From: Nitrosomonadales bacterium
GTDB lineage: Bacteria > Pseudomonadota > Gammaproteobacteria > Burkholderiales > Methylophilaceae
Reading direction: 5' to 3'
NCBI GenBank assembly: GCA_028344855.1
Contig: JAOMCC010000005.1
Span: 1 to 44,210 of the forward strand
Length of the DNA: 44,210 bases
Both the position numbers and the translations under genes were made by a program. Each line of letters begins with the position of its first letter. Position 1 is the first letter of the stretch. Shown here in pieces: positions 16,506 through 24,903 of this stretch. Under the pieces are notes generated by a model. The model was not told the DNA's origin. It ran no database searches and worked only from the letters and a program-made list of their open reading frames with translations.

Positions 16506-17426
16506 ATGAAACTTCAACAATTAAGATGCGTTTATCAGATAGTACAAAATGATTTTAATATCTCTAAAGCTGCTGAAGTTCTGCATACTTCGCAACCTGG
16601 AGTAAGTAAACAAATTCAACTTTTAGAGGATGAGATTGGTATTAAAATTTTTCAAAGGAATGGAAAAAGATTGACTGGCCTAAGCGATGCTGGAAATGAC
16701 TTATTTAAATCAATTTCAGAGATTATTAGAGAGGTATCAAATATAAAAAATATTTCTAATGAATACGAAAAAGATGATACAGGCACATTTACAATTGCAA
16801 CTACACATACGCAAGCAAGATATAAATTACCTAATATAGTTGAGGCTTTTGTAAAAAAATATCCTAAAATTAATCTTAATATTCATCAAGGCGACCCTTC
16901 TCAGGTAACTGAGCAAATTTTGAAAGGGGAGGCTGATGTTGGGATTGCAACCGAATCAATTGGTCAAAATGATAAAATCTTATGTATTCCATGCTATTCA
17001 TGGAATCGCGTTTTGGTATTTCCAAAAAATCATTCGTTAATGCAAATCAAAGAAATCACATTAGAAAATATTGCTTCTTTCCCAATGATTACCTACGACT
17101 ATGCTTTTACCGGCAGTACAATCGTTTCAAAAGTATTTAAGGAAGTCAATATTAAACCAAATATTATGTTAACCGCAATTGATGCTGACGTAATTAAAAC
17201 TTATGTAGAATTAGGTTTAGGGATTGGATTGATTGCTGAAATGGCTTATGACAAATATAAAGATTCAAATTTAGATTGCAGAGATGTTAGTCATTTGTTT
17301 CCAACAAGCACTACTTTTATTGGAATTAGAAGAGAAACTTTTGTTAGAGGGTTTACCTATGACTTTATAAAGATGTTTACTCCTGAAATTCAGGAATCGG
17401 AATTAAGAAATTTTTTAAAAATATAA
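16506..17426 (+). CDS. cysB: LysR-family transcriptional regulator, CysB type
   Basis: CysB is the activator of sulfate assimilation genes, responding to N-acetylserine and to sulfide or thiosulfate. Residues about 1-60 form the winged helix-turn-helix (LQQLRCVYQIVQNDFNISKA then LHTSQPGVSKQIQLLEDEIG), with QPGVSKQIQLLE as the recognition helix typical of CysB/Cbl. The ligand domain follows, with FTIATTHTQARYKLP near residue 95, the segment that in CysB binds the inducer, and VELGLGIGLIAEMAYD near residue 235. At 306 residues it is a little shorter than E. coli CysB (324). Its divergent placement from the sulfur operon supports the assignment and suggests control of that operon. Confidence 0.93.
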   Translation: MKLQQLRCVYQIVQNDFNISKAAEVLHTSQPGVSKQIQLLEDEIGIKIFQRNGKRLTGLSDAGNDLFKSISEIIREVSNIKNISNEYEKDDTGTFTIATTHTQARYKLPNIVEAFVKKYPKINLNIHQGDPSQVTEQILKGEADVGIATESIGQNDKILCIPCYSWNRVLVFPKNHSLMQIKEITLENIASFPMITYDYAFTGSTIVSKVFKEVNIKPNIMLTAIDADVIKTYVELGLGIGLIAEMAYDKYKDSNLDCRDVSHLFPTSTTFIGIRRETFVRGFTYDFIKMFTPEIQESELRNFLKI

Positions 17427-17455
17427 ATTTTGAGTTAATATCACTAAGTTTTTTA

Positions 17456-18022
17456 TTAAAAAGAATAGGTTTTATTGGGAGTAACACAATGTGTCAAAGG
17501 TATATCTTGTTCAGTTATATTTTCTATGCCTTTACAATGGCTAAAAAAGCTGATTCCAATTCTTTTCACATCCTTATGTAAAGAAGCAAAAAAACGATCG
17601 TAAAATCCTTTTCCATAACCTACTCGATAACCTTTAGGATCAAAAGCCAAAAGAGGTGTGATTACAATAGCAATATTATCGTTTTTTTTCCAAACAGGAT
17701 CAATTGGTTCGGTAATATTATATTTTGTTTGTTTTGTTTTGGTATGAGGTCTAAATTCTGCATTTTTTAGTGTTCCGTCTTTAAAGTTACTAATAGGCAC
17801 AACAACATTTATGTTATTTTTCCAGCAATACTGAATGATTGGCGTAGTGTTTATTTCACCTTTTGAATGGATAGGTAAAAAGCAATGAATACATTCAGGT
17901 TTAAAATTTTCAATAAGCGCAATAGTGTTTTGAACAAGTTGGGATGACTCTTCCTCAAATTTGGAAGAAGATAATTCTTGACGCTTTTTTAAATATACTT
18001 TTCTAACTATATCTTTTTTCAA
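17456..18022 (-). CDS. ygfA: 5-formyltetrahydrofolate cyclo-ligase
   Basis: This 188-residue enzyme uses ATP to convert 5-formyl-THF to 5,10-methenyl-THF, recycling a storage or inhibitory folate form. The conserved nucleotide-binding and catalytic region is VITPLLAFDPKGYRVGYGKG followed by FYDRFF; HCFLPIHSKGEINTTPII near residue 45 is the substrate side. The protein begins at a TTG at 18022 (MKKDIVRKVYLKKRQEL), since no ATG is in frame upstream before a stop and the next methionine would remove conserved sequence; no good ribosome-binding site is visible. It converges on cysB and shares the neighbourhood with formate-THF ligase, fitting a folate one-carbon cluster. Confidence 0.92.
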   Translation of the reverse strand: MKKDIVRKVYLKKRQELSSSKFEEESSQLVQNTIALIENFKPECIHCFLPIHSKGEINTTPIIQYCWKNNINVVVPISNFKDGTLKNAEFRPHTKTKQTKYNITEPIDPVWKKNDNIAIVITPLLAFDPKGYRVGYGKGFYDRFFASLHKDVKRIGISFFSHCKGIENITEQDIPLTHCVTPNKTYSF

Positions 18023-18458
18023 AATAATGTCGGAAGGAGAGGGTTACGAATTAAACCTTTAATATTTATTATCACTCCTTATAATCCTCTGAAACACCTT
18101 AAAGGTAGCATATCATACTCTTGTTAAATCTAACTGAATACTTAGCTTTAAAAAGGCGCTACAAAAAAACTAATTTTTTTTAAAATAAAAATAATTAAAA
18201 GGAAAAATTCATAAAAAATAATTGTAAAAATAATATATAATAAATTTTCGATCGTAATCACGGTCAATAACAAAAGCAAATCACGACCAAAAGTCTTCCC
18301 TTTGTTTAAAACATGATGATTAATCTCGTTCAATCAAAAATAGGATTAAAACGTGATTTAACTTTTATTACTCATAGGCACAAGTAATTATCTTTAATTA
18401 TTTCGAATTGCTCATGGTTAATCATCACCGTAAAATTTAATAATTAGAGGAAACAAAT
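18023..18458. other. 436-base intergenic region between ygfA and the PanB-like gene
   Basis: This is the only long stretch without a convincing gene. It separates two divergent genes and so should hold both promoters. The palindrome ACCTTAAAGGT lies at 18096-18106, and a minus-strand TATGAT (18112-18117) could be a -10 element beside it. The motif AATCACG occurs at 18256-18262 and 18279-18285, within near-identical 12-mers 23 bases apart, and in inverted form (CGTGATT) at 18352-18358. A GATTAATC palindrome and a related GGTTAATCA lie further right. The middle, 18160-18240, is almost pure A and T. In many proteobacteria the 6S RNA gene lies just upstream of ygfA; I looked on the minus strand and could not fold a convincing 6S RNA. 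A 61-codon minus-strand frame here is low-complexity and not called. Confidence 0.5.
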
Positions 18459-19262
18459 ATGAGTGTATTAGAAAATTTCAAAAAGTTAAAAGCAGAAGGA
18501 AAGAAAATTGTAGTTGTTACTTCACATGAATACTGGAGCGCAAAGATTCTTAACGAAACTGACATAAACGGTATTTTAATTGGTGACGATTTGGCTATGG
18601 TAGTGCATGGTCATAAAGATACTCTAAATTGTGATGTGGAAACAATTGCGATGCATACCAGAGCGGTAAAAAAGGGAGCAAAAGATAAATTCCTTATTGC
18701 TGGCATGCCCTTCATGAGCAATAGAAAGGGGTTTAAGGAGGCAATGGATAACGTTGAAATCTTAATCAAGGCTGGAGCAAATGCACTTAAAATAGAAGGT
18801 GTTGACGGAAACGAAGAGCTCTATGCTCATCTATCTCAATCAGGCATTCCATCAATCGGACACATTGGTCTTACACCATCCCACCATAATGCAATTGGTG
18901 GATTTAAAGCTCAGGGTAAAACTAAAGAAAGTGAGCTTAGTATCATTGAAGAAGCTAAAAAACTAGATAAGCTTGGATGTATAGCAATCGTTTTAGAAGC
19001 TGTTCCACAACATGTAGGTGCTGCGGTTAGAGACGCAGTTTCTATTCCAGTAGTCGGCGTTGGTGCAGGATTGGATGTAGATGGACAAGCGCTGGTTCTT
19101 CCAGATATGCTAGGATTTTCTACAGACTTTAAGCCTAAATTTGTAAGAACATATATGAATGGAGCCGATCTTATTAAAGATGCAGTAAATCAGTTTGCAG
19201 CAGATGTGCATGCAGAAGCATTCCCATCGGCAAAAGAAACTTACGCGCCGGCTAAGGAATAG
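18459..19262 (+). CDS. PanB-like protein (ketopantoate hydroxymethyltransferase family), divergent
   Basis: The 267-residue protein aligns along its whole length with 3-methyl-2-oxobutanoate hydroxymethyltransferase, a TIM-barrel enzyme that adds the one-carbon unit of methylene-THF to a keto acid in pantothenate synthesis. Conserved blocks are LIGDDLAMVVHGH, KAGANALKIEG, GHIGLTPSHHN, GGFKAQGK, AIVLEAVPQ and VGVGAGLDVDGQALVLPDMLG. By comparison with E. coli PanB from memory, the metal ligands D45 and E114 and the catalytic E181 correspond to D43, E113 and E180 here, but D84 is replaced by G82 and S46 by D44. Such changes in the metal and substrate site suggest an altered activity. It has a good AGAGGAA ribosome-binding site and lies directly upstream of formate-THF ligase, so a role in one-carbon metabolism is plausible. 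True panB may be elsewhere. Confidence 0.75.
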   Translation: MSVLENFKKLKAEGKKIVVVTSHEYWSAKILNETDINGILIGDDLAMVVHGHKDTLNCDVETIAMHTRAVKKGAKDKFLIAGMPFMSNRKGFKEAMDNVEILIKAGANALKIEGVDGNEELYAHLSQSGIPSIGHIGLTPSHHNAIGGFKAQGKTKESELSIIEEAKKLDKLGCIAIVLEAVPQHVGAAVRDAVSIPVVGVGAGLDVDGQALVLPDMLGFSTDFKPKFVRTYMNGADLIKDAVNQFAADVHAEAFPSAKETYAPAKE

Positions 19263-19324
19263 CTATACTTAAAAAATAAATAGTTTTAAAAATCAATTAA
19301 TAAATAATATTAAAAAGGTTACGT

Positions 19325-20983
19325 ATGAAATCTGATTTAGAAATTTCACAAAGTGCACATTTACAAAAAATTGAAGAGGTTGCAAAGAAAATAAAAGTTA
19401 CTCAAGATGCATTGGTTAATTTTGGTCCTTATATGGCAAAAATTAATCTTAAAGAGTTAAGACAAGCAGAGAAAAAAGATGGAAAACTAATCTTGGTTAC
19501 TGCAATGAGTCCAACTCCAGCAGGTGAGGGTAAAACAACAACAACAATTGGATTAACTGACGCTATTGCAAGCCAAGGTAAGAGTGTAGTAGCGTGCTTG
19601 CGTGAACCTTCATTAGGGCCTGTTTTTGGTATGAAGGGCGGTGCTACAGGAGGTGGGTATGCACAGGCAATTCCGATGGAGAATATTAACTTACATTTTA
19701 CTGGAGACTTCCATGCCATCACCTCAGCAAATAATCTTCTTTCAGCGTTGATTGATAATCATATTTATCATGGAAATGAATTAGGAATTGATCCAGATGC
19801 AATTACCTTTAAAAGAGGTTTGGATATGAACGATAGGTCCTTAAGAAAGATCAATATTGATAATGCTCGTTATCAATATCAAGGTGGATTTGATATTTCA
19901 GTTGCAAGTGAGGTGATGGCAATTTTTTGCTTAGCATCTTCATTAGATGATTTGACAGATAGATTGGGAGAAATACAAGTTGCACAAAATCTTGATAAGA
20001 ATAAATCACCTATATTTGCAAAAGATTTAAAAGCTCAAGGTTCAATGGCTGCTTTGTTAAAAGATGCTTTTATGCCTAATTTGGTTCAAACATTAGAGCA
20101 TAACCCAGTCTTAATTCATGGAGGCCCTTTTGCTAATATTGCACATGGATGTAATTCATATATCGCTTCTCAATTAGGAGTAGATATGGCTGACTATGTT
20201 GTGACTGAAGCTGGTTTTGGTGCTGATTTAGGAGCAGAAAAATTTATTGATATCAAATGTCGTCAAACAGGATTAAATCCTAGTTTAATTGTTATTGTAG
20301 CCACTATAAGGGCAATGAAATACCACGGTGGGAAAAAAGTTGAAGATCTCAATGATCAGGATTTGGACGCACTTGAGAAAGGATTTTCTAATCTTGAGCG
20401 CCATATTGAAAACTGTAGTCAACATTTTGGTTTAAATATAGTAGTTGCTATTAATCATTTTCAGACAGATACCGATGAAGAGGTCAAATTTGTTCAAGAT
20501 AAAGTTGAGAGCTTAGGTTTCAAGGCTATTTTATGCTCACATTGGGGAAATGGTTCTAAAGGTGCGGAATTATTAGCCCAAGAAGCAATAAAACTTGTTG
20601 AAAAGCCAAAGCAATTTAAATTTCTTTACGATACAAAAGATTCTATCGTATCCAAATTATCAACAATTGCTCAAAAAATTTACCGAGCTAAAGATGTTGT
20701 ATTTGAGGATGAAGCTTTAATGCAACTTAAAAAAATTGAAGATGAATATGCACATTTTCCAGTGTGTATTGCAAAAACACCATATTCTTTTTCTGGAGAT
20801 CCAAAGGGTATTGGCGCTGTTTCGGATCACTCACTTATTATTAGAGAGATTAGGTTGGTTAGGGGTGCAGGCTTTATTGTTGCCATTTGCGGAAGTGTTA
20901 TGACTATGCCTGGATTACCCTTAAAACCAGCAAGTGAAGGAATTTCTATTAATAATAATGGAGAAATTGAGGGTCTTAGTTAA
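19325..20983 (+). CDS. fhs: Formate--tetrahydrofolate ligase
   Basis: This enzyme, called FtfL in methylotrophs, makes 10-formyl-THF from formate, THF and ATP, feeding formate carbon into purines, serine and assimilation. The ATP-binding loop is in TPAGEGKTTTTIGL near residue 63. Further family segments are REPSLGPVFGMKGGATGGG, FHAITSANNLLSALIDNHIY, VTEAGFGADLGAEKFIDIKC, CSHWGNGSKGAELLAQ and MTMPGLPLKPASEGI at the C-terminus. At 552 residues it is full-length. An AAAAAGG sequence precedes the ATG. The 62-base gap from the PanB-like gene has no terminator, so the two are probably cotranscribed, and the YigZ-type gene follows after 2 bases. Confidence 0.96.
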   Translation: MKSDLEISQSAHLQKIEEVAKKIKVTQDALVNFGPYMAKINLKELRQAEKKDGKLILVTAMSPTPAGEGKTTTTIGLTDAIASQGKSVVACLREPSLGPVFGMKGGATGGGYAQAIPMENINLHFTGDFHAITSANNLLSALIDNHIYHGNELGIDPDAITFKRGLDMNDRSLRKINIDNARYQYQGGFDISVASEVMAIFCLASSLDDLTDRLGEIQVAQNLDKNKSPIFAKDLKAQGSMAALLKDAFMPNLVQTLEHNPVLIHGGPFANIAHGCNSYIASQLGVDMADYVVTEAGFGADLGAEKFIDIKCRQTGLNPSLIVIVATIRAMKYHGGKKVEDLNDQDLDALEKGFSNLERHIENCSQHFGLNIVVAINHFQTDTDEEVKFVQDKVESLGFKAILCSHWGNGSKGAELLAQEAIKLVEKPKQFKFLYDTKDSIVSKLSTIAQKIYRAKDVVFEDEALMQLKKIEDEYAHFPVCIAKTPYSFSGDPKGIGAVSDHSLIIREIRLVRGAGFIVAICGSVMTMPGLPLKPASEGISINNNGEIEGLS

Positions 20984-20985
20984 CA

Positions 20986-21567
20986 GTGCTTATAGTAACT
21001 TCAGAGGGAAAATCTGAGTTAGTAGTAAATAAATCAAAATTCATAGGTTATAGCATCATATCAAGATCAAGAGAGCAATTTTTAGATAAAGTTGGAGAGA
21101 TAAAGAAAAATAACCCATCTTCAAGCCATACGGTTTTTGGTTTAAGGATTAAAAAGAGTATTGTTGAACCTCATTTTAGTGACGACGGTGAACCATCAGG
21201 GACAGCAGGAAGGCCATTAATTAATATATTAGAATCCAAAAAAATCATCAATTGCGGTCTTGCAGTTGTTCGTTATTATGGCGGCATTAATTTAGGTATG
21301 GGCGGGCTTGCAAGAGCTTATAGTCAAGCAGGAATAGGTGCATTGATCAACTCTAAAATAGCTATTTTTATTAACTATAATAATTATAAAATATCTATAG
21401 AATACAATAAGTTAGATAAATTAATTAATGTAATTTATAAAAATAAAGGTAAAATATATGAAAAAAAATTTAAAGAAAAAGTTGAAGTTTTTATTTCATT
21501 ACCAATTGGAGCTGAGAAACTAATAAAAGAAGAATTTAAAATGATTGATATAACATTAATCGATTAA
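20986..21567 (+). CDS. YigZ / IMPACT family protein
   Basis: A 193-residue member of the UPF0029 (IMPACT N-terminal) family. The conserved block FSDDGEPSGTAGRPLINILE is near residues 64-85, followed by CGLAVVRYYGGINLGMGGLA, which is the family signature. The C-terminal part, about residues 135-190, corresponds to the small DUF1949 domain. The molecular role of bacterial YigZ is not established; the eukaryotic relative regulates the Gcn2 kinase. The gene starts at GTG 20986, two bases after the fhs stop, and the start gives LIVTSEGKSELVVNKSKFIG, matching the family N-terminus. Its lysine-rich C-terminal third is more A+T-rich than its neighbours. Confidence 0.86.
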   Translation: MLIVTSEGKSELVVNKSKFIGYSIISRSREQFLDKVGEIKKNNPSSSHTVFGLRIKKSIVEPHFSDDGEPSGTAGRPLINILESKKIINCGLAVVRYYGGINLGMGGLARAYSQAGIGALINSKIAIFINYNNYKISIEYNKLDKLINVIYKNKGKIYEKKFKEKVEVFISLPIGAEKLIKEEFKMIDITLID

Positions 21568-21608
21568 AGAAATATTGTTAAATAGGTATTTCTTTATCTG
21601 GTAATATT

Positions 21609-21643
21609 TAACTAATAACTAATAACTAATAACTAATAACTAA
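21609..21643 (+). repeat. Five perfect tandem copies of TAACTAA upstream of metY
   Basis: The 7-base unit TAACTAA is repeated five times without error at 21609-21643. It ends 16 bases before the metY start codon and just before the AGGGAG ribosome-binding region. Since seven is not a multiple of three, the array places stop codons in all three forward frames. A change in copy number would move any promoter relative to the ribosome-binding site. No SAM-riboswitch motif is recognisable in the leader. Confidence 0.95.
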
Positions 21644-21659
21644 TAGGGAGCGAACTGAG

Positions 21660-22934
21660 ATGAAATTAGAAACTATTGCTTTACATCATGGATACGAATC
21701 AGAGAAAACAACAAAAGCTGCTACGACGCCAATTTATCAAACCTCATCGTTTACTTTTGATAATACTCAGCATGGTGCTGATTTATTTGATCTTAAAGTT
21801 GAGGGTAATATTTATACCAGAATAATGAATCCTACAAATGCGGTTCTTGAACAAAGAGTTGCTGAGATGGAAGGTGGAATTGCTTCTCTTGCATTAGCAT
21901 CTGGAATGGCAGCTATTACAGCTTCAATTCAGTGTATTACGCGAGCAGGGGATAATATTGTTAGTACCAACCAATTATATGGGGGTACTTATAATTTATT
22001 CGCTCATACCTTTCCTCAACAAGGCATTAATGTAAAAATGGTTGACGCAGGAGATTTTGATGCCATTGATTCTGCTATTGATGATAAAACTAAAGCTCTC
22101 TATTGTGAATCTATTGGTAATCCTTTGGGCAATATTGTTGATTTAAAAGAACTAGCTACTATTGCGCATCGACATAATATTCCTTTAATCGTTGATAATA
22201 CTGTACCAACGCCTTATTTATGTAAGCCATTTGATTTTGGTGCTGATGTTGTTATTCATTCTTTAACTAAATATATTGGTGGTCACGGTACAACAATTGG
22301 TGGAATTATAGTTGATTCTGGAAAATTTGATTGGGCTAAAGAGCCAAAAAAATATCCAATGCTTAATGAACCAGATCCTTCTTATCACGGAGTTGTTTAT
22401 ACAGAAGCTTTAGGTCCCGCTGCATTTATTGGCCGTTGTAGAGTTGTTCCTTTAAGAAATACAGGCGCAGCACTCTCTCCAAATAGCGCCTTCTTAATTA
22501 TGCAAGGCCTCGAAACACTTGGTCTGAGGATGGAAAGGCATTGTGATAATGCCTTAGCATTGGCAAAATTTCTTGAATCGCATGAACAAGTAGATTGGGT
22601 TAATTATGGAGCGCTACCTAATGATAAATATAATGCAAATTGTAAGAAAATTACGCAAGGAAAAGCTTCTGGAATAATAAGTTTTGGAATAACAGGGGGT
22701 ATTAAGGCAGGTACAAAATTTATTGATGCCTTACAAATAATTCTAAGATTAGTAAATATAGGAGACGCTAAATCTCTTGCCTGTCATCCTGCTTCTACGA
22801 CTCATAGACAGTTAAATCCAGAGGAATTGAAAGCAGCAGGTGTTAGCGAGGATATGGTAAGAATTTCAGTAGGTATTGAACATATTGATGATATTATTTC
22901 TGATGTGAAGCAAGCACTTGAAACAGCTAAGTAA
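21660..22934 (+). CDS. metY: O-acetylhomoserine aminocarboxypropyltransferase (sulfhydrylase)
   Basis: MetY joins sulfide to O-acetylhomoserine to give homocysteine, the direct route from assimilated sulfide to methionine. It belongs to the Cys/Met metabolism PLP family. The N-terminus MKLETIALHHGYESEKTTKA and the segment TPIYQTSSFTFDNTQHGADL are characteristic of the O-acetylhomoserine branch. The PLP lysine is in HSLTKYIGGHGTTIGG near residue 200; YTRIMNPTNAVLEQRVAEME and SIGNPLGNIVDL are further family blocks. The length of 424 residues, longer than cystathionine gamma-synthase, also fits MetY. It links functionally with the cys operon elsewhere in the window. The ribosome-binding site AGGGAG follows the heptanucleotide repeat; rmuC begins 2 bases after the stop. 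Confidence 0.95.
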   Translation: MKLETIALHHGYESEKTTKAATTPIYQTSSFTFDNTQHGADLFDLKVEGNIYTRIMNPTNAVLEQRVAEMEGGIASLALASGMAAITASIQCITRAGDNIVSTNQLYGGTYNLFAHTFPQQGINVKMVDAGDFDAIDSAIDDKTKALYCESIGNPLGNIVDLKELATIAHRHNIPLIVDNTVPTPYLCKPFDFGADVVIHSLTKYIGGHGTTIGGIIVDSGKFDWAKEPKKYPMLNEPDPSYHGVVYTEALGPAAFIGRCRVVPLRNTGAALSPNSAFLIMQGLETLGLRMERHCDNALALAKFLESHEQVDWVNYGALPNDKYNANCKKITQGKASGIISFGITGGIKAGTKFIDALQIILRLVNIGDAKSLACHPASTTHRQLNPEELKAAGVSEDMVRISVGIEHIDDIISDVKQALETAK

Positions 22935-22936
22935 AA

Positions 22937-24127
22937 ATGATTGTTGAGATTCTTCTATTAGTAATTATTACTATTTGTTTGATTATTTTATGGAAGATAT
23001 CTCAAGCTAAAAAAGAGGATGATATTCCAAAAGCTTTAGAAGAAAAACATCGTCAGATGCTTGTTGATATAAATGATGCATTAAATAAGCTTTCAGATAG
23101 ACTCCATAAAACATTATCTGAACAAGGTAAAACTCAACAAGAAACTGTTCAATCTTCTTTTAAGAATACTTCATTACAATTAATGGCGAGCGTTGAAAGT
23201 TTGACTAAAACTGTTGATAAAAGACTCCATGAGATAACAGGCAAAGTGCATGAAAGGTTAGAAGAAGGTTTTAAGAAAACAAATGCTACTTTCGTAAGTG
23301 TTATGGAAAGATTAGCTACAATAGATGAAGCTCAGAAAAAAATTGATGGTTTAACAACCAATATGGTTAGTTTGCAGGAATTATTGGGCGATAAAAAATC
23401 TAGAGGCGCTTTTGGTGAACTTCAGCTTGAAAGCCTTATTAAGAACATACTGCCTCCTGATTCATTTGCATTCCAGCATACGTTTAAGAATAATTTAAAA
23501 GCAGATTGTGTGTTATTTCTCCCAGAACCAACTGGGACTGTTGCTGTAGATTCAAAATTCCCGATGGAAAATTATCAAAAAATGTTTGATGTTTCAGCAT
23601 CAGAACCAGATAAACTAAAAGCCCAAAAACAATTTAAATTAGATGTTCGTAAGCATATTGTTGATATTGCTTCTAAATATATTATTCCAGGTGAAACTTC
23701 AGATGGGGCAGTTATGTTTATACCTGCAGAAGCAGTTTTTGCCGAGATTCACGCATATCATCCAGAGTTAATTCAAGAATCAATGGCAAAAAAAGTATGG
23801 TTAGTCTCACCTACAACCCTGATGGCTGTTTTAAATACAGCTAGAGCAGTTCTAAAAGATGTTGAAACAAGAAAACAAGTTCATGTGATTAAATCAGAAC
23901 TTGGTAAATTAGGAAAAGATTTTGATCGATTTGATACCAGAATGAAAAAACTAGCAGATAATATCCGCTTAGCTCATGAAAATGCTCAAGATGTTCATGT
24001 TTCTAGTCAGAAAATTTCAAAAAGATTTTCACAGATAGAGAGAGTAGAGTTAAAAGAAAATTCAAATGATTTGTTAGATTTTGATGACCAAATTTCAAAT
24101 GATAAGGCGCAAGAGAATGAAGATTAA
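22937..24127 (+). CDS. rmuC: DNA recombination protein RmuC
   Basis: RmuC is a membrane-anchored coiled-coil protein with a nuclease-like core, linked to limiting recombination at inverted repeats; its exact biochemical activity is not settled. The N-terminus has one hydrophobic helix (residues about 2-20), then a long predicted coiled coil to about residue 150. The conserved core contains GDKKSRGAFGELQLESLI, VDSKFPMENYQKM, KHIVDIASKYIIPGETSDGA, VMFIPAEAVFAEIH and WLVSPTTLMAVLNTARAV. At 396 residues it is a shorter form of the family. It begins 2 bases after metY and its end overlaps moaD by 11 bases, so metY-rmuC-moaD-moaE form a unit. Confidence 0.93.
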   Translation: MIVEILLLVIITICLIILWKISQAKKEDDIPKALEEKHRQMLVDINDALNKLSDRLHKTLSEQGKTQQETVQSSFKNTSLQLMASVESLTKTVDKRLHEITGKVHERLEEGFKKTNATFVSVMERLATIDEAQKKIDGLTTNMVSLQELLGDKKSRGAFGELQLESLIKNILPPDSFAFQHTFKNNLKADCVLFLPEPTGTVAVDSKFPMENYQKMFDVSASEPDKLKAQKQFKLDVRKHIVDIASKYIIPGETSDGAVMFIPAEAVFAEIHAYHPELIQESMAKKVWLVSPTTLMAVLNTARAVLKDVETRKQVHVIKSELGKLGKDFDRFDTRMKKLADNIRLAHENAQDVHVSSQKISKRFSQIERVELKENSNDLLDFDDQISNDKAQENED

Positions 24128-24377
24128 TGTTCTATTTTTTGCAAGTGTAAGAGAAATTGTTGGTATAAATGCTAAAGAAGTAGATATTCAAGACTCTGAA
24201 AATTCCCCTCATAAATTATTAAATTTTTTAGTTAAATCGGAACAAGGTTCATGGGTATCTCTTCATAAAGATAAACATTTAATTAGATTAGCAATTAATC
24301 AAGAGCTTTCAGATTGGAATGATTTATTAAAAGATGGAGATGAGTTAGCCTTTTTCCCTCCAATAACGGGTGGTTAA
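24117..24377 (+). CDS. moaD: Molybdopterin synthase small subunit (sulfur carrier)
   Basis: MoaD is a ubiquitin-like carrier whose C-terminal glycine is thiocarboxylated and donates sulfur to make the dithiolene of molybdopterin. I chose the ATG at 24117, giving MKINVLFFASVREIVGINA, the standard MoaD start; an earlier ATG in the same frame lies inside rmuC and adds unrelated residues. The protein is 86 residues and ends FFPPITGG with the required Gly-Gly. It overlaps the rmuC end by 11 bases and is followed without a gap by moaE. Molybdopterin would be needed by formate dehydrogenases in a methylotroph, though no such gene is in this window. Confidence 0.94.
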   Translation: MKINVLFFASVREIVGINAKEVDIQDSENSPHKLLNFLVKSEQGSWVSLHKDKHLIRLAINQELSDWNDLLKDGDELAFFPPITGG

Positions 24378-24851
24378 GTGACTGTTTGTATTCAAGAAGA
24401 TGTATTTAATGTAGAAAAAATAATTTCTAACATAAGAAAAAACAAGTCTAGCATAGGAGCAATTGTATCTTTTATTGGGTATGTAAGAGAGTTTAATAAA
24501 AGTAAGAAAACTAAAAAATTATTACAAATGGATTTAGAACATTATCCTGGCATGACTGAAAAAGCCCTAAATAAAATTGAATTAAATGCCAAATCTAAGT
24601 GGCAGCTTGAGGACGTTTATATAATTCATCGAATTGGAAAATTAAAACCCACTGAAGCTATTGTTGCAGTTGTGGTTGCTAGTGAACATAGGAAAAATGC
24701 TTTTGAAGCTTGTGAATTTATAATTGATTTTCTTAAAACAGATGCACCTTTTTGGAAGAAGGAAATTTCAGATCAGCAGATTGAGTCTTGGGTGCAAGGA
24801 AGAGAAGAGGATTATAAAAAAAAAGAAACTTGGAATTTTCATAAAGAATGA
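24378..24851 (+). CDS. moaE: Molybdopterin synthase catalytic subunit
   Basis: MoaE forms a heterotetramer with MoaD and converts precursor Z (cyclic pyranopterin monophosphate) to molybdopterin. Family motifs are GAIVSFIGYVREFNK near residue 30, LEHYPGMTEKAL near 54, IIHRIGKLKPTEAIVAVVVA near 85, SEHRKNAFEACEFIIDFLK and APFWKKE, whose lysines contact the substrate and the MoaD tail. At 157 residues it is typical. The start is GTG at 24378, immediately after the moaD stop, which fits translational coupling. Confidence 0.94.
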   Translation: MTVCIQEDVFNVEKIISNIRKNKSSIGAIVSFIGYVREFNKSKKTKKLLQMDLEHYPGMTEKALNKIELNAKSKWQLEDVYIIHRIGKLKPTEAIVAVVVASEHRKNAFEACEFIIDFLKTDAPFWKKEISDQQIESWVQGREEDYKKKETWNFHKE

Positions 24852-24903
24852 ATAAATCCTTTGCTATTATAACTATTTAAAAAAAACATGAGGCTGAAGC
24901 TAA

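Noticed and set aside
18024-18200. 6S RNA gene upstream of ygfA on the minus strand
   Set aside because: The position is right, but I could not find the long terminal stem and open central bubble of 6S RNA; only short pairings such as AGAGG with CCTCT are present.
18148-18333. 61-codon minus-strand frame with a hydrophobic isoleucine/leucine/phenylalanine-rich product
   Set aside because: It lies in a low-complexity A+T stretch where such frames arise by chance, has no ribosome-binding site and no recognisable family.
21568-21659. SAM riboswitch ahead of metY
   Set aside because: The short leader is mostly A+T and tandem repeat; no conserved riboswitch core is visible.
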